Below the pieces are notes generated by a model. The model had not been told where the DNA came from. It saw only the letters and a program-made list of their open reading frames with translations, and searched no databases. From assembly GCF_003664005.1 (NCBI RefSeq), contig NZ_RCCJ01000001.1:1116001-1180000 (forward strand): DNA of 64,000 bases, in the 5' to 3' direction. Positions within the stretch are counted from its first letter, which is position 1. Each line of letters starts with the position of its first letter. Position numbers and translations under genes: made by a program. Below are positions 35,553-43,340 of this stretch, in pieces. Source of the DNA: Hydrogenivirga caldilitoris. GTDB taxonomy: Bacteria; Aquificota; Aquificia; Aquificales; Aquificaceae.

Positions 35553-36526
35553 CTCTTCTTTATCAAATTGTCTCCCAGTATATTGAAGGCAAGTATCGTT
35601 AAGAATATAGCCATGCCTGGAGAAAGCATCCAGGGGAAAGAGGAGAGTATGTTCGTATTCCTGACCTCTGAGAGCATGTTTCCCCAGCTTGGTTCTGGTT
35701 CCTGTATGCCCAGACCCAGAAGACTCAAAGCAGCTTCGCCGAGTATGTAAGCAGGTATAGAAAGGGTAGCAGATACAATGAGGTAGTAATAGGTGTTTGG
35801 AAGGATATGTTTTCTGAGTATTCGGAAAGTTCCAGCACCGTAAGTTTTAGCTGCTAATACAAACTCCCTCTCTCTTATGGATAGGACCATACCCCTTACA
35901 ACCCTTGCAAGTCCAGCCCAACCCAGGAGAGACAGAATGAAAACGATCATCAGAAATATCTGTCCACTGGAAAGTTCCAATGGGAATACAGCTCTCAGGG
36001 AGAGAAGTAGGTAGAAGGTCGGTATGGACATGAGAATTTCAACAAGTCTCATCGTAAGGGAGTCTATCCTTCCCCCGAAGTATCCAGAGATTCCTCCCAC
36101 GATTGCGCCTATGAAGAAGGTCACCAATGTACCTATTATCCCCACACCGAGAGAGTACCTCGCTCCGTAAAGGAGTCTTGAGAATACGTCCCTACCCAGC
36201 TTATCACCTCCAAGCAGGTAGAGCTTACAGGGCTTTTCAACGCTTACGAGCTTAAAACCGAACTCCGTCTTTGATAAGAACCTCAGCCTACAGGATATAC
36301 TTTCATTCTCCCTGTACACTTTAAACAATGGGTCCTGCAGCTCATAGAGATTAACGTAAGGTAAGGTGAGCCTTCCTTCCTTCACGATATGTACCCTTGT
36401 AGGAGGATGGTAAGGAGACTTCCTATTCTGAAGGTCGTAAGGATATGGAGCTATAAAGTCCGCAAGCAGGGCAGACAGGAAGAGCAAAATGATAAGTGTA
36501 AGAGAGAATTTGACCCCTGCGTTCAT
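35549..36526 (-). CDS. Dipeptide/oligopeptide ABC permease (DppC-like), no partner genes nearby
   Basis: A 325-residue ABC permease of the DppC/OppC type. The first transmembrane helix (residues 9-27) and a long periplasmic section with GGDKLGRDVFSRLLYGARYSLGVG precede the core; the coupling motif is FVLAAKTYGAGTFRIL and the C-terminal SLLGLGIQEPEPSWGNML is typical. Partner genes (DppB, DppD, DppF, binding protein) are absent from the window, so it may work with subunits encoded elsewhere. It lies between a helicase and DUF58 on the same strand. Confidence 0.9.
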   Translation of the reverse strand: MNAGVKFSLTLIILLFLSALLADFIAPYPYDLQNRKSPYHPPTRVHIVKEGRLTLPYVNLYELQDPLFKVYRENESISCRLRFLSKTEFGFKLVSVEKPCKLYLLGGDKLGRDVFSRLLYGARYSLGVGIIGTLVTFFIGAIVGGISGYFGGRIDSLTMRLVEILMSIPTFYLLLSLRAVFPLELSSGQIFLMIVFILSLLGWAGLARVVRGMVLSIREREFVLAAKTYGAGTFRILRKHILPNTYYYLIVSATLSIPAYILGEAALSLLGLGIQEPEPSWGNMLSEVRNTNILSSFPWMLSPGMAIFLTILAFNILGDNLIKKR

Positions 36527-36547
36527 AGTCTGTTATTGATTATATCC

Positions 36548-38812
36548 TTACCCAAGTACCCTGCTCAGCAAGCTCTCTTTTTTCATAGAAAGAGCCTCCG
36601 GACCTAAGGAGAAAAGCCCAAAGGTTCTGAGTATGCGGTCATCTATAAGGACTCCTTCCCTGTTCCCCTCAAGCCTTTTGATAACCTGCTTCACCTCTAT
36701 CTCCACTCTCCTCACGTCTCCATGGTACCGGTCTCTTTCAAGTATATCAGCGAGCCTTCTCTCAAGTCCTCCCTCAACGGCATTTAAATTCTCAATGAAA
36801 TCCTTTGTCTTTCCACCTATGGGCGGTGGCTGTAAAGCCTCTTCCCGTATGAGCCTCTTCAAAAGGTTAGCCCTTATATGCCCTATCCCCTTTATACCTC
36901 CTAAGGAGCTGTACTCTTCCGTGAGTCCGTACTTCACCGAGTGGGCTATCCGGAGTATCTCTTCGTTTGACCAATCCAAGTCCCCAAAGCTCCTTATATC
37001 AAGGAGAATTCTCAGGAGGTGCAAGGCATCCGTCCCAAGATAGGAGAACTCACCGGGTGGGTTCTGAATATTCCTGTACTTAAAGGTCAGCCCTTCTATG
37101 TAGAAGAGAAACTGGTCCGTGTTGTCCGCAAAGCACTCACCACCGCAGGGTGCAAGCTTACTCCTTATGTAAAACTCATCTTCGGGGAAACTCTCTCCCC
37201 TCTTGACGAACTCGTACAAACCATCAAAACGCTTCACGAAGAGCAAAGGTCTGACAACTGTAAGCTTATCAAGCCTCAGAAGTTTCCTCCTCAGGAACTC
37301 TTCGTAGTTTATCGGGGACATACCTGACCTTATACAGAAGAGCGCTTTGTCTGATAACCTGTTGTTCTCTATGTACCCCCTTTCCTCAAGCCACTCATAA
37401 ATATCATCTATCATGGGGTCTCTTGAATACTCTTTCAGGGAGAAGGTTCTCTTTAGGAAGTTTCTAAACTTCTTCCCCTCATACAGAAAGCCTATGAGAA
37501 CAAATAAACTCAAAACCTTCTCAAGTTCCTCACTGAGCTCGCCTTCCTCAACCTGTTTCTTCATGTAGGGGGTGAATTCGCCCTCAAGGCTTTTCCGTAA
37601 CTCTTCCTCAAGGGTGTGGGGTTTTGCCCCGTAAGGGAGGAGGTAGGAGTATCCCTTTTCCTTTATTCCAAGCCTTCCCGCTCTGCCTTCCATCTGGAGT
37701 ATATCAAGCTGACTCGGAAATACCTTTATCTTCCCTTCCCTTCTGTCATAGAAGGCTCTCACACCTATCATAACGGTGTCGGCAGGAAGGTTTACCCCGT
37801 AGGCTAAGGTGTGGGTAGCCACCAGCACAGGGAGTTCCCCTTTCCTGAAGGCTCTCTCTATCTCCTCCCTCTCCTCCTTGGGTATGTCAGCGTTGTGAAA
37901 GGCAAGCTCCACCTCTTCACGCTCCTCCTTGTCAAAGGGGACGGTCTCGTTCATAACCCCTATCTTCTCCCTGTTGGCAAGTTCAAGAACCTTCCAACCA
38001 ACGTTCTTCTTGTGGACGAAGAGTATAACCTGCTCGTCTGGCTTCTTTAGTTCGTAGAGGGCAGTCAGAAGCTTAGCTGCGAGCCTCTCATCCTGCTCCT
38101 TTACCTTTACAAATTCCCTGAACTCGGTTAGAGGTATGACCTTTCTTTCAAGGGGCACAGGCCTCCAGAAGGATTCTATGAAAAGCTCAGCCTTTATCCA
38201 CTTAGCAAGGCTCACACTCCCGGGGAGAGTTGCAGAGAGTCCAAGGAGTTCAACTCCCCTCTCCAGAAGGTGAGTGATTATCTCCTCAAGAACCCAACCC
38301 CGTGAACCCATGAGGTGGTGAACCTCATCTATAACTATGCTCCCAGCCTCCATAACCCACTGGAGCTTGTTCCTCAAAGCAAGGGCTAAGTTCTCGTAGG
38401 TTGCTACAACGACTTCCGAGCGGCTCGTTTTATAGAGTTCAATTATGTCCCCCGTTCTGACATCAACCCTTTCACCGAACAAACCTTTGAGCTCAAGGGC
38501 TTTCTCATATACAAGGGATTTTGTAGGAGCCGTATAGACCTTCTTCCCCTTTTTTCCCTTCATAAAGGCAAAGGCTATCAGGCTCTTTCCTGCCGAGGTG
38601 GGAGCTGTCACAAGGGCGTTGCCTTTTCTGTATTTTTTGAAGAAGAGTGTCTGGATAGGGTTAAGAAACTTGAAGGGGACCCTTTCATCAAGGGTTCTCC
38701 CCTCCACAAGCTCCTCCCTTATGGGTTTGCCCGCAGGGGTTTTGTAAAGTAGCATTCCACCCGGAGGGTCTATGCTGAACTCGGAGCTCTCAAGGACAAG
38801 GTAGTGTTTCAT
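36548..38812 (-). CDS. Ski2/Hel308-like DEAD-box helicase
   Basis: A 754-residue superfamily 2 helicase. Motif I is TAPTSAGKSLIAF, motif II is VIDEVHHL (DEVH), motif III is SATLPG, motif V is ATHTLAYGVNLPA, and motif VI is QMEGRAGRLG, the QxxGRAGR form of the Ski2/Hel308 group. The C-terminal part (from about residue 560) has a likely HhH-type SSLGGIKGIGHIRANLL segment. The family is common in archaea and rare in bacteria. It probably acts at stalled forks or on RNA. The -10 TATAAT is nine bases from its ATG. Confidence 0.88.
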   Translation of the reverse strand: MKHYLVLESSEFSIDPPGGMLLYKTPAGKPIREELVEGRTLDERVPFKFLNPIQTLFFKKYRKGNALVTAPTSAGKSLIAFAFMKGKKGKKVYTAPTKSLVYEKALELKGLFGERVDVRTGDIIELYKTSRSEVVVATYENLALALRNKLQWVMEAGSIVIDEVHHLMGSRGWVLEEIITHLLERGVELLGLSATLPGSVSLAKWIKAELFIESFWRPVPLERKVIPLTEFREFVKVKEQDERLAAKLLTALYELKKPDEQVILFVHKKNVGWKVLELANREKIGVMNETVPFDKEEREEVELAFHNADIPKEEREEIERAFRKGELPVLVATHTLAYGVNLPADTVMIGVRAFYDRREGKIKVFPSQLDILQMEGRAGRLGIKEKGYSYLLPYGAKPHTLEEELRKSLEGEFTPYMKKQVEEGELSEELEKVLSLFVLIGFLYEGKKFRNFLKRTFSLKEYSRDPMIDDIYEWLEERGYIENNRLSDKALFCIRSGMSPINYEEFLRRKLLRLDKLTVVRPLLFVKRFDGLYEFVKRGESFPEDEFYIRSKLAPCGGECFADNTDQFLFYIEGLTFKYRNIQNPPGEFSYLGTDALHLLRILLDIRSFGDLDWSNEEILRIAHSVKYGLTEEYSSLGGIKGIGHIRANLLKRLIREEALQPPPIGGKTKDFIENLNAVEGGLERRLADILERDRYHGDVRRVEIEVKQVIKRLEGNREGVLIDDRILRTFGLFSLGPEALSMKKESLLSRVLG

Positions 38813-38830
38813 ACAGAGGTAATTATAAGC

Positions 38831-39271
38831 TTACGGGCAACCGCTACCATCAGTTTCAAAATACTCACCAAGGCACGCGTCAAAACAGAAACCCCAGTTG
38901 GGGAGCAATGCATGAACACCGTGTATTTTATAAACCTCTCCCCCAGTCCCAGCACAGCTCGCTAACTTTTCATAGGACAATTGGACATTTTTAGAAACAG
39001 AAACTACGTTCTGCATGGTATTTGTTCCGTCGGTCAAACTGCATACTGAGGGACCGAATCCAGAAGCCGGACAGGAGAAGTTCGTAGGAACCGTTTTATA
39101 ATCGGATAGAAAAGCCTCAACGGCAAGAACTGCATTTTTAACATCGGATATGACCGTTCCTCTGTAGGCTTTGGTAACGTACCTTGTATATGCGGGTATA
39201 GCTATGCTGACGATTATCCCTAATATGGCAAAGACAACAAGTATTTCTATAAGAGTAAAACCTTTCCTCAC
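38831..39271 (-). CDS. Type IV pilin-like protein (minor pilin)
   Basis: A 146-residue prepilin. The cleavage site is MRKGFTLIEILVVF, with Gly before Phe and Glu at +5, followed by the hydrophobic helix to about residue 27. The globular part has six cysteines (two near residues 67 and 77, one near 107, two near 127-132, one at the end), probably forming disulphides. It ends the ABC-transporter operon by a four-base overlap with the TPR gene. It differs from PilA in size and sequence and may be a minor pilin or pseudopilin. Confidence 0.87.
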   Translation of the reverse strand: MRKGFTLIEILVVFAILGIIVSIAIPAYTRYVTKAYRGTVISDVKNAVLAVEAFLSDYKTVPTNFSCPASGFGPSVCSLTDGTNTMQNVVSVSKNVQLSYEKLASCAGTGGEVYKIHGVHALLPNWGFCFDACLGEYFETDGSGCP

Positions 39272-40143
39272 ATTCTCCTCCTTTCTTCAAGAAGCTTTTT
39301 CTTTATCGGGAAAAGCTCGCTTTCACTCCTTACTTTCCCATCTGGAGTTATATAAAACTTTCCACCCGCACTATCCTTCAAACCTTTCGGTATAAGTCCA
39401 GCAGTCTCAAGCTCTTCTATGCTTTTAGGGTTCCTTCCAAATTTAAGCCTGAATTGGTCTATGGCTTTACTTATCTCGTAAGCGGTCTGCAAAGTCTTAA
39501 GTCTTGAAGCCACAGCCTTTTTCATATTTTCATCTTTCATTATCCTGAGCTGCTCTCTGAGTAAAATTATGGCGAGCTCATACTTTCCTTCCTCATAGTA
39601 GAGCCTTGAAGCTAAAAGGGGCAGCAAGTTGTATTCCCTAGCAGATGGATGCCTCGCAGCTATCTTCAGATATTCAGCACCGTTCAGGTTGTCATTCAAG
39701 AAGTAAAAGTATATGAATCCTATATAAAAGGGAATTCGCCAATCGTCTATATGAACCATGCCCCTCTTCAATAGAGTTATAGCCTCCTCATAAAGTCCCA
39801 CATCCCACGTGAGAAAGGCATTTGCCACGTAGTAAGGGTCAAAGTATCTGGGATTGTATGTTGTGATTGCGTCAAGACTTGTGTAAACCTTTAGCGCCAC
39901 CTTTCTGTTGATATGACCTCTCCCCACATCCAGGGAGTAACCAATAAAGGAGAGAGTGTTTACAAAGTTCATGTCGCTAGTCCCGAAGTGGATATCCCTT
40001 GGCACAGCTATCAGGGCAGCCTTGTTTAAGAGAAGGTAACTTTCCGAAAAATCTCTCTTCAAGTCCTTGGCAATAAAATGAGACAGCATAAGATTCATGC
40101 AAAAGAAGAGTAGTGAAATAGAAAGTATAATAAATGACCTCAT
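39268..40143 (-). CDS. Membrane-anchored helical-repeat protein of the pilin operon
   Basis: A 291-residue protein with one N-terminal transmembrane anchor (FIILSISLLFFCMNLML) and an all-helical body with TPR-like repeats (PYYVANAFLTWDVGLYEEAI, then YYEEGKYELAIILLREQL). The C-terminal section (GKFYITPDGKVRSESE) is reminiscent of the extended tails of pilin-like proteins. It is coupled to both the ABC permease and the minor pilin by four-base overlaps. Probable role: assembly factor for the pilin system, by context. Confidence 0.75.
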   Translation of the reverse strand: MRSFIILSISLLFFCMNLMLSHFIAKDLKRDFSESYLLLNKAALIAVPRDIHFGTSDMNFVNTLSFIGYSLDVGRGHINRKVALKVYTSLDAITTYNPRYFDPYYVANAFLTWDVGLYEEAITLLKRGMVHIDDWRIPFYIGFIYFYFLNDNLNGAEYLKIAARHPSAREYNLLPLLASRLYYEEGKYELAIILLREQLRIMKDENMKKAVASRLKTLQTAYEISKAIDQFRLKFGRNPKSIEELETAGLIPKGLKDSAGGKFYITPDGKVRSESELFPIKKKLLEERRRM

Positions 40144-40943
40144 GAGAGCTCCCTTCTTCTAAATACAAGCATGCTAAGTCCTAAAAGGAAACCACTGTAA
40201 GTCAGAGATTTTAATAGCTCCAGCACAACCCTACCTACCTTTAAAGGTTCTGTACCCAGAATAACATCAACCCCAAGAGTTGAAAAGTTGGGCAGTGCAT
40301 AAAACAGAATCTTAACAGCGTAAGCGACTAACGGGCTTACCTTGCCCTCATTAAAAGTTATGAAGTAGTAAAGGTTCTCTATAGAAGAACCTGCCAGGTA
40401 AATCACAACGCTTGCTAAAAAAACTAGAAAGAAGGTACTCATGAAGCTTGAGAAGAATATCACCACCGTGGAAAGAGAAAACAGCTTGACCCATAGAACT
40501 GCAATGACGACAAGCCCTTGAATAAGAAGTACTTCCTTTTTATAAGCATCGGGTATATAAACGTTCAATCCTTTCACAGACACAAGGAATAAAAATCCCA
40601 AAACAGCTGTCAGTATGAGTGTAAAAACTAAGAAACTGAAAGCTCTTCCTACCACATAACCATCCCTTGAGATACCCTTTGATATTATGGTGTATATAGC
40701 CTTCTTCTCTATATCCTTTGCCATTACATCCGTTGTTATAAAGAGCGTAGATACTACCAGAAAGAAGGTCAGGAAAGAGTAAGAAAAATCGGTTAAGAAC
40801 TTGGTAAGGTCCTGAAGTGAAAATTCTGTCAATACCCTTGCAAATAGAAGCGATAAAAAGTATACGATGGCAACACCATAAAAGCTCTTCCTTCTGACAT
40901 TTTCCTTAACCGTTATGTATGCAAAACCCAAGAGCCTGTTCAA
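40140..40943 (-). CDS. ABC-2-type permease of the pilin locus
   Basis: A 267-residue ABC exporter permease with about six transmembrane helices and no substrate-binding protein gene. The N-terminal YITVKENVRRKSFYG is the coupling region; helices follow at about 24-44, 58-76, 104-126, 146-165, 170-190 and 238-258. It is directly preceded by its ATPase and followed by TPR and pilin genes. PilI of the Myxococcus pilGHI transporter occupies a similar place; the comparison is from gene order only. Confidence 0.82.
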   Translation of the reverse strand: MNRLLGFAYITVKENVRRKSFYGVAIVYFLSLLFARVLTEFSLQDLTKFLTDFSYSFLTFFLVVSTLFITTDVMAKDIEKKAIYTIISKGISRDGYVVGRAFSFLVFTLILTAVLGFLFLVSVKGLNVYIPDAYKKEVLLIQGLVVIAVLWVKLFSLSTVVIFFSSFMSTFFLVFLASVVIYLAGSSIENLYYFITFNEGKVSPLVAYAVKILFYALPNFSTLGVDVILGTEPLKVGRVVLELLKSLTYSGFLLGLSMLVFRRRELS

Positions 40944-41663
40944 TCACAAAACCTCCTTCAATCCAGCTTCTTTAACCCTTTCAAGAAATAGCTCTTCTAT
41001 GTTCTCAATATCTTTACCCTCAACTATATCTGTTAAGCGCCCCCCCACAATAACACCTACCCTGTCACACACCCTTTGGACATCGGGAAGTATGTGAGTG
41101 CTGAAGAAAACCGTTTTACCGTTAGCCTTCAATTCCAATATGAGATCCATGACTATCCTTCTCCCTATGGGATCCAAACCTGACATGGGTTCGTCAAGTA
41201 TTATCAGTTCGGGTTCACATACAACAGTCTGAAGTATTCCAAACCTCTGGAGCATACCTTTTGAGTATTCTGACAGCTTCTTATCAAGAGCCCAGCTTAT
41301 CTCCAACTTTTTCCCATAAATGTCAACCCTGTTCCAGAACTCCTTGGGCTCAACCCCTGAAACCAACCGAACAAATTTAAGAAACTCCTTTCCTGTAACG
41401 TTTGTGTAAAAGTAAGGATGCTCAGGAAGGAAGCCAACCTCTCTCTTCAGGTTAGAGTCGGTGTTTTCCTTTCCAAAGATAAAAACTTTTCCGGAAGAGG
41501 GCTTTATGAAACCCATTATTATCTTCATGGTGGTTGATTTTCCGGCGCCGTTTGGACCTATGAAGCCAAAGATCTCACCACGGTGAAGGGATAGGCTTAT
41601 CCCTTTCAGGACCTCACGCTTGTTAAAGGATTTATGTATGTTTTCAAGCTTCAGAATTTCCAT
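40944..41663 (-). CDS. ABC transporter ATPase of the pilin locus
   Basis: A 239-residue ATPase of the exporter DR/CcmA-like group. Walker A is GPNGAGKSTTMKII, the signature is LSEYSKGMLQRFGIL, Walker B is LIILDEPMSGLDPIGR and the His switch is FFSTHIL. It begins 14 bases after the pilA terminator on the same strand, so it is likely expressed by readthrough at a low level. PilH of Myxococcus is a possible functional relative. Confidence 0.88.
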   Translation of the reverse strand: MEILKLENIHKSFNKREVLKGISLSLHRGEIFGFIGPNGAGKSTTMKIIMGFIKPSSGKVFIFGKENTDSNLKREVGFLPEHPYFYTNVTGKEFLKFVRLVSGVEPKEFWNRVDIYGKKLEISWALDKKLSEYSKGMLQRFGILQTVVCEPELIILDEPMSGLDPIGRRIVMDLILELKANGKTVFFSTHILPDVQRVCDRVGVIVGGRLTDIVEGKDIENIEELFLERVKEAGLKEVL

Positions 41664-41676
41664 TAATCATATAAGA

Positions 41677-41694
41677 GCCCCCGCAAGGGGGGGC
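41677..41694 (-). terminator. pilA terminator
   Basis: On the minus strand GCCCCC and GGGGGC form a stem with a short loop (41694-41677), 10 bases after the pilA stop, followed by TCTTATATGATT. It lies between pilA and the ABC ATPase, which suits strong pilA expression with reduced downstream transcription. Confidence 0.7.
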
Positions 41695-41704
41695 AATAGA
41701 TTGA

Positions 41705-42346
41705 TTACTGTACAACCCAACCTACGAGACCACCGCAACCTACACCGTTTAGGTCATCATTATCTGGAGTTGGAGCAGGTGGGTTAACAGGTAGTGCTCC
41801 TGCAGCGTTTCCAACGTAGGTGTCGTCTCTACATATATAGATGGCTGTTGAATCCGCGTCCTTAGCATACTCGGTATTTCCGTTGTTATGGTGTGCAGCC
41901 GCAACATATGTAGAACAGTTGGCATCCGTGTTAGCAACTATATCAACGTTTGCACTAACACCAAAGCCGACACCTGTAACAAGACCATCTGTAGCTCTTG
42001 TTCCTGCAACAGCAGCGCCTGCAACGGTTTGGGTTGCCCCGTTCAGCGGACCCGTGAGCGTAGCTCCGTTACCACAGGTACCTGTTAATCCATTCAATGG
42101 ATTATTCTCTGAGCTACCGTATATCTGAAAGTCCGCATACAGAGCTTCTTCAGCGGTTGCAAGGTTCCTCAGGTCTGATTCTGCCGCGCTGTTGAATGCC
42201 CGCATCCTGTACTTTGCAAACTGCGGAATGGCTATAGCCGCAAGTATGGCGATAATTGCGATGACAACGAGGAGTTCAATCAGGGTGAAACCCCTCTCCC
42301 TGTTAAGCTTCCTTGCCTCTGCAAAGGCTTGGTAAAGGTCTCGCAT
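41705..42346 (-). CDS. pilA: Type IV major pilin PilA
   Basis: A 213-residue major pilin. The start chosen is ATG 42346, with AGGAGGTGTG eight bases upstream; the frame extends to 42379 without a site. The leader is 19 residues, cut before FTLIELLVVIAIIAILA, followed by a long amphipathic helix with AESDLRNLATAEEALYADF. The globular part is rich in Gly, Ala, Asn and Thr and has four Cys (CGNG, NCS, CRDD and GCGG). It has its own promoter and terminator. Confidence 0.92.
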   Translation of the reverse strand: MRDLYQAFAEARKLNRERGFTLIELLVVIAIIAILAAIAIPQFAKYRMRAFNSAAESDLRNLATAEEALYADFQIYGSSENNPLNGLTGTCGNGATLTGPLNGATQTVAGAAVAGTRATDGLVTGVGFGVSANVDIVANTDANCSTYVAAAHHNNGNTEYAKDADSTAIYICRDDTYVGNAAGALPVNPPAPTPDNDDLNGVGCGGLVGWVVQ

Positions 42347-42377
42347 GGCACACACCTCCTGTAAGGTTTGTTTACAC

Positions 42378-42408
42378 ATTATATCTTCATCGTGAAATTT
42401 TTGTGAAA
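42378..42408 (-). promoter_or_regulatory. pilA promoter with direct TTTCAC repeats
   Basis: On the minus strand TATAAT (42383-42378) is preceded at eight bases by TTTCAC (42397-42392) and at 11 bases further by a second TTTCAC (42408-42403). No -35 consensus is visible. The layout is like the pho boxes and suggests an OmpR-class activator. Confidence 0.5.
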
Positions 42409-42560
42409 GTTTAACTCGGCTTATGGCAATCTACCTATAAGGTCAACGGGGACGGGAAGCCCCGTGGTGTCAAACGAGGTGTAAATGGAGAGCCTTTACA
42501 ACCTTTTCCTCCGCTTGCCTCAACCAGTCATAAGCTCTGCCGGGCATAAATTTAAGATAC
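42409..42560. other. Intergenic region pilA-mazG
   Basis: This region holds the HEPN relic and a 6-bp hairpin, ACGGGG/CCCCGT with an eight-base loop, at about 42446-42465. No tRNA, terminator-like U tract or recognisable riboswitch is visible. Confidence 0.35.
42470..42547 (-). pseudogene. Degraded HEPN-domain gene fragment
   Basis: Between pilA and mazG, the minus strand has ATG 42547 and a frame of 25 codons. The peptide starts MPGRAYDWLRQAEE, the typical beginning of HEPN nucleotide-binding or toxin proteins, then continues KVVKALHLHLV, which matches the later AEKAVKALHL helix of the same family. The 25-30 residues that should lie between are missing, and a stop follows at once. It looks like a HEPN gene reduced by deletion. 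The matching nucleotidyltransferase is absent. The match is from memory of the family, not from a search. Confidence 0.55.
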
Positions 42561-42572
42561 TATATTCCCGTT
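42561..42572 (+). promoter_or_regulatory. mazG -10 element, leaderless arrangement
   Basis: TATATT at 42561-42566 ends six bases before the mazG ATG at 42573. CCCGTT between them is not a ribosome site. Confidence 0.45.
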
Positions 42573-43340
42573 ATGGAGAAGCGCACCTTTGAAGAGCTTG
42601 TAAAGGTTATGGAGGAGCTAAGGAGTAAGTGTCCCTGGGATAGGGAGCAAACCCACGAGAGTCTGAAGAAGTACCTCATAGAGGAAGCCTACGAGGTGTT
42701 GGATGCCATAGATTCTAAGGACGACGAAAAACTGAAGGAGGAGCTGGGAGACCTTCTACTCCAGCCCGTCTTCCACGCCCAGATAGCTAAGGAGAGGGGT
42801 GCCTTTAATATTTATGAGGTTATAGACAATCTGGTAAAGAAACTTATAGAGAGACATCCTCACGTTTTCGGAGATGCAAATCCCGAAGAAGTCTTAAAGA
42901 ACTGGGAGAAGAAGAAGATGGAAGGAAGGGAAAGCGTTCTGGAAGGTATCCCCAAGCACCTGCCTGCCCTTATGAGGTCCCAGAAGCTCCAGGACAAGGC
43001 TTCACAGGTTGGCTTTGACTTCACGGACATATCTCAGGTATTTGAAAAGATAGAGGAGGAGATAAACGAGCTGAAGGAGTCCCTTGAAAAGGGGGACAGG
43101 AATAACATTAAACACGAGATAGGAGACATACTCACGGCTGTTGTAGAGCTGGCACGCTTCGTAGGAGTGGACGCGGAGGAAGCCCTGCAGGAGGCAAATG
43201 ATAGGTTTATAAGAAGGTTCAGCTATATAGAGGTAAGGGCAAGGGAAGAAGGAAGAGACCTAAAGGATATGAGCCTTGAAGAGATGGATAAGTTGTGGGA
43301 GGAAGGAAAGAGGAAACTGGAAGGGGGTTCTCAGGGGTAA
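42573..43340 (+). CDS. mazG: MazG nucleoside triphosphate pyrophosphohydrolase
   Basis: MazG hydrolyses NTPs and dNTPs to the monophosphates, cleaning the pool. The 255 residues contain two MazG domains. CPWDREQTHESLKKYLIEEAYE starts the first, with EELGDLLLQPVFHAQIA carrying the ExxxD metal ligands; the second has EEINELKE and EIGDILTAVVELARF. It overlaps the convergent queH-fusion gene by ten bases. It is divergent from the HEPN relic. Confidence 0.93.
   Translation: MEKRTFEELVKVMEELRSKCPWDREQTHESLKKYLIEEAYEVLDAIDSKDDEKLKEELGDLLLQPVFHAQIAKERGAFNIYEVIDNLVKKLIERHPHVFGDANPEEVLKNWEKKKMEGRESVLEGIPKHLPALMRSQKLQDKASQVGFDFTDISQVFEKIEEEINELKESLEKGDRNNIKHEIGDILTAVVELARFVGVDAEEALQEANDRFIRRFSYIEVRAREEGRDLKDMSLEEMDKLWEEGKRKLEGGSQG

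Noticed and set aside
42440-42480. Possible IS605 right end or omega RNA, from the GGGAAGCCCC hairpin near pilA-mazG
   Set aside because: The same stretch runs on from a better explained HEPN relic, and no TnpB gene or target-site features are near. The stem is only six bases.
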